This document shows positions 12,187 to 22,411 of a stretch of DNA of 45,809 nucleotides, in pieces (position 1 is the first letter of the stretch; the number at the start of each line of letters is the position of its first letter). The notes under the pieces were generated by a model. It searched no databases, was not told the origin of the DNA, and saw only the letters and a list, made by a program, of their open reading frames with translations. Made by a program: the position numbers and the translations under genes. The DNA is from Eimeria necatrix (Eukaryota; Apicomplexa; Conoidasida; Eucoccidiorida; Eimeriidae), in assembly GCF_000499385.1 (NCBI RefSeq), contig NW_013653151.1, positions 1 to 45,809 of the forward strand, in the 5' to 3' direction.

Positions 12187-15100
12187 CGCTTCGTTCGGTG
12201 TAGCCCAAGCCGCGCTGCTGCGTTTCCAGCAGCTAGCAAACTAGAAACAATCAACCTAAACAATCCTTTTAATTCAAGTGTTCATTGGATGGGAGACCTC
12301 CAGGGTTTCAAAACTTAACACAGGCGGGCAACGAGACAGCATTAAACTAACAGGGGCTGCTGGGGCTGTGCGGGCTGCACAAGTCGTCGCTTTCTCGAGA
12401 TGTATTTGATACCCCCTTCAAATTTATGGCACGAAATTTTAGTTCTTTATTTAACTGCAGCAACACTCTCTTCGGTAGGGAGTAAGAACTGACGCAGCTG
12501 ACAACGGATTGATGTTCCGCACAGTTATTTCCATGTATCCAGCTTCAGCATTACAGTTTGAAAGTTCCGAAAGTCCGTCTAGGCGTCGCTTTTAAACATC
12601 ACTTCTTCTCGTTGCCCAGTTTAAAACATAAAGTTCATTTCGTCAGAATATCATCTCACTGCTCCGGATACTCATATCAGTTGTTCGTAGTCAGGGCAGT
12701 CCACTTTGCGGCTGTTTGACTTTGTCGGTTTGGTCTTCCCTATCTCTTGCCATTTGTTGAAAATCACATATTCCAGTTAAATACACAGCATTATGGATGC
12801 CGACACTAGCTGCTTTGTTCTTTGCTCCTACGTCTTCGTTGCCATGTGGGGTGCATGTTTGATCTTTGAAGAATCTGCAGCTCTGTACGTTGATTTTATG
12901 CTCTCTGTTGCGCTGCATATCTAATACACATCTCTGCAGAGGAGTAATTCATCACCTCTTTAAATGGATAATGGGAATATGCTCCAAGGCAACACATAGC
13001 ACCAGCCTTCCAGCTTTTGTTGCTCAGTCGGTTTGCTTTCGTTTGTACGCTAATCTTGCATGCGAAGGTGACAGCTTCTTAATGGTCAGGCAATGTTGGT
13101 CTTGTTTGATTCTGTAGGTGCCACCATGTATTAATTTGCCGTGAATTTCCCTGGTATCGTCCAGTGCCGGCTGCGGCACGCATGAGCTCCCACACTATAG
13201 GACTTCTCGGAGCGTCCCTTCCAATCTTGAGCAGTCTGAGATGCTGCTTGTTTCTATAAAGAGACTAAGGGTCGTCACCGCTAATTTCTTCACAATAGTT
13301 ACCACTGCATTTCTTTATAAACTCATTCCCTTACGGGCGGACTTCCATCCACCCACCCTGTCCGGCTAGTCTCAACAATAAGAAAGGTATAGTAATCCGA
13401 AGTTCTCAGGGCGTTTTTGTCTTGAGGCTGTTTTTCTTACGTGTCAGAACGTAGGTCAAGGAGGAGGCAGCTGTTGAAGATGCGATAACTGTGGGCATGA
13501 GAGCCAGCAAACCAATAGGGATGTGCGCAAGACCCTAGCTATCGGCTTCAGCAGAGTACTCAGCATTGCCTTGACCCTGAACTGGGTCTGTCTTGTGTGA
13601 CCGGCGCCTTCTGCGTAGTCCCTCTTTCATGGAACAGCGAGTTTGGGAGTGACCGCCGATTGGCGGTTGACTCCGCAGTCAACCAAGCTTTCCAACCATA
13701 AGCTATCTAATGATATATATACGGCGGTACGAATCCTGTGTACGCGTAGGGAAATGACTGCGCAAAGAAGGATAGAGACCCTATGTCGCAGCAACGATCG
13801 TAGGTATGGTTACGTCTTCGATGAGGGAAGCAAACTCCCTACAATAGCTACCTTAACAACCCTACCTGTCGATTCGCCTAGAAGACAATGGCATTAAAGT
13901 CGCAAGCCGCGTCCATTCAACCCCAGTGAACGCTATTTAACAACTGAACTTCTTGCTGAAAATTTGCAATCAGGACCGGTGTCGAATAGCACATTTGAGT
14001 GAGATTCTACTCTAATCTTGAAAAAAATACCTATAAAAAGACTTTAAAAGTTGCAAGGCCTACCCGTTTGATAATAAAATGAGGCGTATATCTCATTAAC
14101 AGTCCCTTATTAGCAAGCGGCGAACACTACCTCGGGAACGCTACTCACAAATTTCACATTAAGGACTGTATCAACGGAAACTGATGCGTTTCGTGCATAG
14201 AAGAGCAACAATGGTAAGGCAAACGCTGTGGAGCCGGCTCATCATGGTACTCAAGCAGATCCCTGCGATTGTATAGCTAGATAACATACGTGCTTTTATT
14301 TTGCTATCTCGTGCCTGGAATGTGTCTATTCCTCTCGAGAGGAATAGACACATTCCAGAGACGAGATTATACCGCTAGATTAGCGCGAACACTTGCGGCT
14401 GGAAGGGCAGAACACTTACTGAGTTCATGTAAGTGAAGAAGCGAATGTGAAACTATGAAAGGTAATGCTGGGGCAGTTGAAGGGTGAAGCAGCAAAGTTT
14501 CTGAGGGAAAACAGGAAAGCTGACCCTCAGAAGTAGTGCAGCTCCGTAAGGAGCCAAGTGCGAACTTTGGCTACACCTGAAACACACGACACCTAAAGTA
14601 CCAATAGAGGAAGCCAATGGTTTGCTCAGCACAGTACCAACACAGCAAATTGGGCACTTCAACTCTTCTATTATAGCGCCACTTCTAAGCCAAATCACGC
14701 ATTACTCAATCGCTGCCTGCACGAAACGCTGCCCAGGGGTGTAGCTCTGTCCCAGTTGCAAGGCCAAAGGCACTGTCTGCACCCTACTTATATTTTAAGA
14801 AAAAACTGACGCAAGCAAGGCTTGAGCGCAATTTCGCGGAAAGCGCCACAATGTAATGCGGCTGGCTGAACGTTTCACCTAGCTCTTCGGGACCAGGGAA
14901 GGATGGAAAAGCACAATAGCCACAAGGGTTCCAAAAATGACCAGATCAACTACAAATAGCGTTTCGAGCATTGCGGAGCGTGTTTCAGAGCGAAGACAGC
15001 GCTGTAACCAAATCTCATATCTGTCTAGGGAATGTGAAGACGCCTGACACAGCGACCCCAAAACAACCGTGAGTGATGCATTCCAAAAGATGAGCTTTTG

Positions 15101-15333
15101 AAATACGCGAAGGTCGATTTAAAATATTTTGTTGGTTCATTATAGCCCAACACAACGTGCAATCGTAGGCGGCTCTCTCGCCTAGCCCCACTATGGTACC
15201 AACAGGCGATCGGCAGATGCAGGGTGACGGTTTGCAGCCAATCTTCAGACGTTTCCTTTTACCCGTTGTCGCGCATTTAGGCAGGATTTTCTGTGAGCTT
15301 ATACTATTCCACTGGTCTACCTGACCTAGTGGG
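12187..15333. other. Divergent intergenic region, about 3.1 kb
   Basis: Lies between the divergent starts of the TMEM42-like gene (-) and the thioesterase gene (+) and should contain both promoters. Frames are short and unconvincing on both strands. The one structured element is the long palindrome at 14306-14367, listed separately. Confidence 0.5.
14306..14367. repeat. Long near-perfect palindrome (hairpin)
   Basis: Positions 14316-14357 are a 42-bp perfect palindrome centred on CTCGAG. Arms extend to 14306-14367 with only two mismatched pairs. As RNA or extruded DNA it would form a hairpin of about 30 bp with essentially no loop. It sits in a gene-free region and does not resemble a transposon terminus that I know. 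Confidence 0.9.
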
Positions 15334-16431
15334 ATGACGCTACCGGCCGCAACTACACAGCTCTGGAAGTTGCAGTTGGTAGGGATTTTGGTGTTGTTAG
15401 CGGCACAAAGCACTGTTCGCTCCTCCGCTTTTCGTGCTTTTGGATCGCTGGCTTGTGAGAAAAGGATTTTTCGTCCAAATTTGACGGCGCCTACTGCAGT
15501 TCGGTGGCCTGTGAGGGCTGAGACACCTCGCCAAAGGGCACCGTTGGAGACTTCTGCACGCAGGTCTGTACTAGTGCGTCTTCTCTCGTGTTCCTGCCTG
15601 ACACGCTATCCATTGATACGGCCAAGCTCTGTTGGATCAGCGGGGCTCGGTTTACAGGGTGCCAGCAGCGATAAAGGCGTACACACTGCCGTGAAGATGC
15701 CTGTTGTGCTTTCACCGGGTGACACTATTGGTGGAGAGGGGCTTCATTGGTGCCCCAGCAAGGCAACTGGGACTTTGATTTTCATGCATGGTCTGGGAGA
15801 CACTGCGGGGGGATGGAGTGAACTACTTCAGCTTTTTGAGGCTGCTCAAATTCATGAGAAGGCACGCCTCATTCTGCCCACGGCCCCGACGCGCCCCGTC
15901 ACGCTTAATATGGGTGTCCGCATGACGGCATGGAGTGATATAAGGGGTCTTTCTGCAGACTCTAGTGAGGATAAGGATGGTCTCATGGCCAGCAAAGCCC
16001 GGATCGACAGAATCATTGATTCAGAGATCAAAGCAGGCATCCACCCTTCAAGAATCCTGGTTGGCGGGTTCAGCCAGGGTGGAGCTCTTGCGTATTTGGT
16101 AGGCCTCACATCTCCACACAAGCTGGGTGGTATACTTGCGCTTTCTTCGTGGTGCCCACTCGGCAAGGAGATCCAAGTTTCCCCGCATTATGCCCAGGCT
16201 GTTCCTCGCATCCTGCACTGTCATGGTGCTGTAGATGACATAGTTCGTCCGATATACGGACAGACAAGCGTGGAGAGCGTGAGAAATAGGCTAATAGATT
16301 CGGGGGCTAGGCCTGAGAAGTGCCAGGATGACATTACATTCAAGCTGTACGAGGGGCTGGGGCATTCAGCAAATCAGCAAGAGCTCAACGACATCAAGGT
16401 GTTCCTTTCACGCGTATTCAACGCAAAGTAA
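15334..16431 (+). CDS. Acyl-protein thioesterase (alpha/beta hydrolase) with N-terminal leader
   Basis: Single exon, 365 residues. Residues about 123-365 form a complete APT1/LYPLA-type hydrolase that removes palmitate from S-acylated proteins. Visible features are the oxyanion-side MHGLGDTAGGW (151-161), nucleophile Ser247 in GGFSQGG, Asp301 in HGAVDD, and His344 in GLGHS followed by QQEL as in human APT1. The family is normally about 230 residues and cytosolic. Here the ATG at 15334 adds about 120 residues: a hydrophobic segment (15-25, LVGILVLLAAQ) followed by a basic, Ser/Thr/Arg-rich stretch poor in acidic residues, the layout of an apicoplast bipartite leader. An in-frame ATG at residue 122 (MPVVLSPGD) would give a normal cytosolic enzyme, so both forms are possible. 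The hydrolase call is firm; location is inferred. Confidence 0.92.
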   Translation: MTLPAATTQLWKLQLVGILVLLAAQSTVRSSAFRAFGSLACEKRIFRPNLTAPTAVRWPVRAETPRQRAPLETSARRSVLVRLLSCSCLTRYPLIRPSSVGSAGLGLQGASSDKGVHTAVKMPVVLSPGDTIGGEGLHWCPSKATGTLIFMHGLGDTAGGWSELLQLFEAAQIHEKARLILPTAPTRPVTLNMGVRMTAWSDIRGLSADSSEDKDGLMASKARIDRIIDSEIKAGIHPSRILVGGFSQGGALAYLVGLTSPHKLGGILALSSWCPLGKEIQVSPHYAQAVPRILHCHGAVDDIVRPIYGQTSVESVRNRLIDSGARPEKCQDDITFKLYEGLGHSANQQELNDIKVFLSRVFNAK

Positions 16432-17597
16432 ATCATGGCGATTTATGCAGGTATGGACTTCGCTGGGGAGTTCCACTGTTCATATTTCAGTGGTAACTCG
16501 TCAGGTGCTACTCTGCACAACGTGGCTCCCGAAAGCCTTCTGACGCTTCTAGGCGCAGGCAAACAAGCAGAGTTCTACCGGAGCCATTCGTTCGTTTATA
16601 CTCGTAACTTCTGTGGCGATACGGACAACTGAAGCTTCCAAGATTCCAAGCTTTGGCGCATGAACAGGTAGTAACCATACACCAAGTGGACTGCGCTGGT
16701 CATGCTTGTGTATACTATTACATAGAAGAGGGGATAGTACTGTACATGACGGTTTAGCAGGGGCCGCTGTACATGGTGGCTTGGCAGGGGCTACTTCTTG
16801 TACATGGCGGCTCGGCAGAGGCTTCTGTACTCGGTGGCTTGGCAGAAGCTGCTGTTCATGATAGCATTGCACAGGAGCCAAGAAGCTTGTGCTTTGGGAC
16901 ATGACGGCTCAAATGGAACCGAGAAGAACATTCTTTACGCTGTATAGCTAGCTAGCTTGAGCAACGGACAGTCCCAGTTTGCCTAAGATATCCATCCTGG
17001 TGTTATAATTTGGATGGGAATTGTCAGAGGCATGCTTGTTGATGCGCGGACCTTTTTGGGGTCCTTCTTAACAAGTACAGAGTCCGTTTTTCATTCCTGA
17101 AGTGGCGGGTGCCGGGAGCTGATGCGGCGAGGCCACTCTAGGCAAGTGGCGTTTTCATACGATGCCGTTTATGGAAAAGGCTTTTGCACTTAGGTTGATG
17201 TAGAAGAATAGCAGATTGGTGACGCATCAGCTAGGTTGGTAGTCATTTGGCTGTGGGGAGTCGTCACGATTGCCGCGTTGCTCGGCCACGCCAGCACCTC
17301 GCAACAGAGAAGAGCGTGGAATTCCTTAGCGTGTAGCGCCGTTGATGTGAAATGACTTGAGGCTTGTAAAGGGGTCGGTTTTCCTGTAGGATCTAGCAGA
17401 TATGTGTTACAGTTATACCCAGACATCAACTCTCCAGAAAGGCCATCGTCGGGCCCCACAATCTAGTGAAGTTCCAGAGCGTTCACTAGTTCGTTGGTGA
17501 TCAGGGAAAGAAAATTAAAAAGAAAAACGCTCGGAATTCACGAAACGGGAATTCTTCTATTGGAAATCGATGCAGATATGTCAGTTCCGGCACGATA
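16432..17597. other. Intergenic region between thioesterase and SET genes
   Basis: Expected to hold the thioesterase 3' UTR and the SET-gene promoter. It contains a degenerate 27-31-bp tandem repeat (16741-16880). No gene is supported. Confidence 0.5.
16741..16880. repeat. Degenerate 27-31-bp minisatellite
   Basis: About five units start near 16741, 16768, 16799, 16826 and 16853, each resembling TGTACATGGCGGCTTGGCAG followed by a G/C-rich spacer. Most spacings are 27 bp, a multiple of three, and the minus strand reads as a weak nine-residue repeat (APAKPxCTA). It lies about 300 bp past the thioesterase stop, and no splice context was found to make it coding. Confidence 0.7.
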
Positions 17598-20500
17598 ATG
17601 ATGCACTGCAGCTGCAGCAACAGGGACCACGGAGTAACGAGATATCTTGTGTTACCTCCTCCTCCACCAGACGAGGATGAAACACGTGAGACATTTCGGA
17701 CCTCTCTCTTCAGATACCTTGGACTTGAAATTCAGACTGTGAACGACCCCAGTCCATCCTCCTCTCTCGAGGAGGTAGGGTCGCTCTCCCCGTGTACAAA
17801 TGGACCTAAGGAAAAAACAAAGGAGCTCCGGCTGCTAAGAATATGCACCTGCCTCTGTGATTGGTGTGTGCGGGTGTCCTGTGGAGCGTGGCTCGACGCG
17901 CTTCGAGTCAACAATGCCTCAGATAGTGATCTCTACTTCTTCGAGGGTCACCTACGGAGAGCACCAAAAACAGATAAGAATGGTGCAGACAGAAGGGGCT
18001 CTGAAAGTAGAAAGGGTGGGAAGAGCGTAACCTGCTACCGACTGGCTGAAGGGAGAGAAAAGGAGAGTAGAGAAGATGCATGGGGCCTTCTCGCGGGATG
18101 TGTAATGCCCTTTAGTTACCGGCACTGCTTAGGGATTATGCAAAAGCCCTTTAGGGTGATGCTGAAAAATCATCAGGATCAGTGGACGGCCAACGATGAG
18201 GAAACAAAAGCCGTCACTGCTCGCTACGCAGCCCAGGCCCGCCGGCTGTTTTCTCTCTTCTGCTCCCCGGCAAATACTATTAGGAGCTACACTCCACATG
18301 AGGGTCAAACTGCCACGTTTCGCTCTTCAGCTGCTGAGATTGGGGCATATATCCACCCAGGGGTTAAGGTTGCCCACTTTGATGGCGAAGGGAGAGGCCT
18401 TGTGGCGGCAGAAGATCTACGGCAAGGAGATCTACTGCTACGCTTGCCGGCTTCTGCTCTGCTCAATGTGTACACTGCCCTCGCACACCCCACTTTCTCA
18501 CCCCTTGCTCAGGTGTTGCTGGGTCTTCCACCCGAACATTTGAAGCCACAGTCTGCTGAAGTGGCTCCTGGGACTGCAAAGCAGAGGCAAGAACCAGGCC
18601 ATCATAAAGAGCAGCCAATAGAGGTACAGCCCCTTGTTGACTGCGATGTAGTCGTGTGCCTTTTCCTTTTATTTCTCGCGTTCACATCTGGCGAAGAAGG
18701 GGGCAGGGCTCTCCTGCGTTTTCTCCCACCTGCTGGCTCGGCTGATGCTGCTGCTACAGCAGAGGCCCTCTACAGGTGTGCAGCTGCGGCGAAGGCTGCA
18801 GAGAATGGGACAACGGAGGAGGCAATGTTCTTGAATGACGCTGAAAAAGTCGCAGAGTTCCTTGGGGATGCTGCTTTGACGGATGCCGTTAACCGTACCC
18901 TGGCAAAGTGCCGCATGATGGAACAGGAGCTGGTCCCGCTTCTGCAGCAGACCTTTCCTCCCATTTCAGGAGAGGAGCGACGAGGTGTACTTGCTGCCTG
19001 CAGAGCAGCAGCAACAGCAGGTTTGGCGGATTCGAAGGACTCGCTATCTGTGTCTTCCCTACCAGCCGGTGCAGTGGCCGCAGCTGCTGAAGTTGCAGCG
19101 GCCTCGCGAACAATGCTTGCACCCGCTTTGAAGGGCACGGACTTACTTAGGGTGTTTCTAGGTGAGCTGAGCTACGAAGACTTCCTGTGGGCTCATTTTG
19201 TTCTCGATTCACGTTCGTTTTCTCTGCCTGTGGAGCCCGAGGGCCTGCTTGATCAAGTTTGCCTTGTAGAAGACCACTCCTCACGGCCCTGTCCAAATTT
19301 GGAGGCCAATAAAACTCAGGACGAGGGAGACGAAGAATCACAGGAAACTTTTTCTGTGCCTTTTCTTCCGGAGGTGAATGAAGTGGCTCCAGTTAAAGAT
19401 TCGCACCCTGTTTTTCTACAACCGGGAGCTTCGGGAGGCGCAGCGAGACCTTTTTTCGTTCGTGTCCCAGCCCGTTGCACCTCTCTCGTTCCTCTTGGAG
19501 AGCTGCTCAACCATCACTATCACGGGCAAGTGTTGTCTCCTGCATTCGAGGGCGATGAACACTCGCTTTGCTTACGCCTGGCATGCGACGTACCGGCCGG
19601 CGCTCAGATATACGCACACTATGGGCCCCTTCAGTCATGGCAGTTTCTGGCATATTTCGGTTTCTGCCCCCGTTCGTTTCTTGTCTTACAACCGAACCAA
19701 AAGAATACGCAGGTTCGCCTGCAGGCAGAGCCACAGGAAGCAACTGCGGAGAACGAATGGCTGTTTACAGGAGAAAGCGCCGGTGAGCTGCGCTTAGCCC
19801 ACAACTGCTCTGTGCTGTATTGTCCTAAAGCAGCAGCTATAAGCAGTACAAATTTTCTTAAGCCGCTTTTGCTACTGAAAACTTTTGATCCCAATAGGAT
19901 TGTCTCTAAGTGAGTTTAGGGCATTATGGTGGTAGTAGTTTGCTTGCAGGCAACCCAATGGATTTCCTAACAATACAGGTTGAGGTTCCTGAGGACGATG
20001 CGGAACATGGGCTAAAAAGTGGACTCATAGAGCTACACAGATTGCCTTATTGCGGCCTCTTTTGCACCGGAATCGAAAGCGTCTCGTGGAAGTTCCTAGC
20101 CTCCCTTTTTGTTAGCTCTCACGTCTCCCTGGATGACTTTATACTTTCTGGAGGAAACGGGGGCTCTGCGGGACCGGCAACGGCCGCTTTGGAGGCAGAC
20201 GAGAAGGTGTGGGGCCCTACGTACGTCTTTACTGCCCTTCGGAATGACCCTGATGCAGCTGAAAGGGTCCATGGTATTATCGCAGAAGCTTTGGAATCGG
20301 TTGCCAATTCAGCTCAGACGCGTAAGTTTGGAATTTTTTGTGTACTGATGTTGAGCTGCGCCCTGCGGGAAAAACGGAGAAGACTGCTCAGCTTATAGTG
20401 ATCCTCTTAAGCTAGCTTCAGCTACTAGCAGTTGTGCCCCTGAATCTCCGCTTTCCTCGGCTCCGTTCTTTGGTGCAGGACTCACTCAGCTCGACGAATG

Positions 20501-20669
20501 GATGAAGACTCCGGAAGTGGCTCCTGCATGGACGGAGCTCTGGGGAGATACGCTTCGCACATTTTTGCACAACCAGATAGCTCTTGCAAACACACAAATG
20601 ACGGCACTTGCCAAGTGTATCCCTACGGATACCGAGCATAAAGCTACAGTCCAGAACACGGGTATTTGA
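17598..20669 (+). CDS. SET-domain protein methyltransferase, Rubisco LSMT/SETD type
   Basis: Three exons: 17598-19782, 19950-20321 and 20479-20669, 915 residues. Intron 19783-19949 starts GTGAGC and ends CTTGCAG (phase 1). Intron 20322-20478 starts GTAAGT and ends GTGCAG (phase 1). A weaker donor at 19672 (GTTCGT) is also in phase and would remove 37 residues after FGFCP. The split SET domain is clear: N-terminal part near 256-290 (GEGRGLVAAEDLRQGDLLLRLP), a long helical insert, then GELLNHHYHG near 633 (the xLxNH motif, AdoMet binding) and YAHYGPLQSWQFLAYFGF near 671. The second exon begins the substrate-binding domain with NPMDFLTI and VEVPEDD, as in LSMT-type enzymes. Such enzymes methylate lysine (or histidine) of non-histone proteins; the target is unknown. 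The first 250 residues have no recognised domain, so the true start could be internal. Confidence 0.85.
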
Positions 20670-21846
20670 TTTGGTGATAGGACATGATTAAACACGTACC
20701 GTCTCCCAAAGCTGTTGAGCTGCTCGGACGGACATCATTGGGAAACTTTAATAGGGTCACTGCTGCGCGCACTTCAGTAGCGCTTTCGTTAGACGCATGA
20801 CGCTTCGGAGTGTCATTGAACCAAACGAAATTCTCCTTGTTTTGGATTTTCCCCACCATATTTGGAGCAAGAAGAGGTACAATGCGTTGCCTTCACAGGG
20901 AAAAAGAACCTTCTCTTTCCACCGGAGACCCTGTCCACAGAGGTGGAAAATCATAGTGGGATCATTCCCTGCGCTTTGCAGATGCGCTGCGAAATATAAA
21001 GGGGCCGACAATGCATCGAGTGATGAAAGGGGATGCTGGCTGAATGAGTACAGCGGCCAGAGCTAACCCTTCTCTGATGCTCGTGTCTTTTTGGTCTTCC
21101 TGGTGTCACTGCATTTTGCTTACATAGGCAGTATTGGACAGTTAACATTGTAATTTGTATGGCCAGAACTGCTGGTGATTGTTTTACTTCCTCCGCACAA
21201 TAATAGATATGAGCACTCCAGCCTTCCCTTAGCAGCATTGACCTCGTTGTCGAATGCGCCCTCCATCGTTTAGCGGAAGCGGAATTTGAACTTTTGCGAA
21301 TGCTTGAGTAGGCCAAACTCAATGCATCAAACGTAAACAGTTATGCAGGCGATAGCTAGCGCTTAGTATGCAGCTGACAGCTACCGGTAATCATCGTGGC
21401 TCCGGTTCAGCAAAGCGACAACAACAAACCTCTGCGGCCTAGGGAGCTGCCCCGCCGATCAGTGGTGAATCAAACTTGCGTCAACGTATCCATCAGCTAG
21501 TCTTCGTAGGAGCAAATGGCCGTTAACAGTTCGCTGCCTTTCACGCAGGTTCACGCCTCTGCTGCAGCCGCTAGAAGTGTTCAAGCGTGCTCACAGTGCA
21601 TTAGCCCTTACTTTACTTTGCCCGATAGAAAACTCGGCGAAAACTGAGGTGCCAGTAGTAGCACGCAACCCCTAAAAGTATCGGACAACTGGCCAAGGTC
21701 GCCTCCAAGAGGCTGGCTCGGCACTATTCAAGTCTTCATTGCTGTTATCACTGACGGCTCCCGTGGCACTCTCCCTGCAATTTGTCATGTCTTGGTAGGT
21801 TTCTCAGGCTGATCGGTTTACTACATGCCTTGCTCATCTCTCCCAC

Positions 21847-21930
21847 GCACGGATGGCCGAGTGGTCTAAGGCGCCAGACTCAAGTTCTGGTGGACTCACG
21901 TCCGCGTGGGTTCAAATCCCACTTCGTGCA
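21847..21930 (+). tRNA. tRNA-Leu (anticodon CAA)
   Basis: 84 nt and folds fully. The acceptor stem GCACGGA pairs with TTCGTGC (one G-T pair), with discriminator A at 21930. The D arm contains TGGCCGAGTGG (box A). The anticodon stem CCAGA/TCTGG encloses loop CTCAAGT with anticodon CAA. A long class II variable arm follows, then a T arm with GGTTCAAATCC (box B). There is no intron. CCA is not encoded, as expected in a eukaryote. Confidence 0.97.
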
Positions 21931-21940
21931 TTTTCTTTGT
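21931..21940 (+). terminator. RNA polymerase III terminator of tRNA-Leu
   Basis: TTTTCTTTG directly follows the discriminator base; four T residues are enough for Pol III termination. Confidence 0.75.
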
Positions 21941-22140
21941 TCTTTCTCGCCGATTTTTCCCAGGTTTATTCTAACCCTGCAGTAGCCTCGGTGACGCGAT
22001 AGTGATGCAGAAAGTGTCGCACGCTTTCGTTCTCGACTATGGAGGGGAAAGCAATGCCACCTCGCTCTCTATACCTAGCGTTACTTGCTAATGGGAGTCC
22101 TGTACTCTGTCAACCTATTGACTATGCAAAGTAGCCCAAC

Positions 22141-22200
22141 TCGTAGGACCATGCACATGTTGGCAATCTTCGTAGGACCATGCATATGTTGGCAATCTTC
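22141..22200. repeat. 30-bp direct duplication
   Basis: A 30-bp unit containing TAGGACCATGCACATGTTGG is repeated head to tail with one difference (CAC versus CAT). It lies downstream of the SNW gene and has no coding context. Confidence 0.85.
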
Positions 22201-22411
22201 GAAGTTAAGACAAAGAAAAGAATGGCAGTTCACCGAACCCGGTAAACTCGCCAAATCTGTAATGCAAGATCTCGAATGCGTTGACACCTCCGCATACGTG
22301 TTTCACTCGGTCGTCTCTACACTGTCCCACGACCCGTCAAAAATGTACCAAAATGGGCTTTATGGCTGCAGCTGATACACATCCCTCTAGAGCAATATGC
22401 AGTTGCAATGT

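Larger units (their letters stand above)
20670..22411. other. Convergent intergenic region carrying a tRNA gene
   Basis: Tail-to-tail space between the SET gene (+) and the SNW gene (-). It holds tRNA-Leu at 21847-21930 and a short direct repeat at 22141-22200. No protein gene is supported. Confidence 0.55.

Noticed and set aside
21782..21985. 67-residue frame
   Set aside because: It covers the tRNA-Leu gene, which fully explains the conserved sequence.
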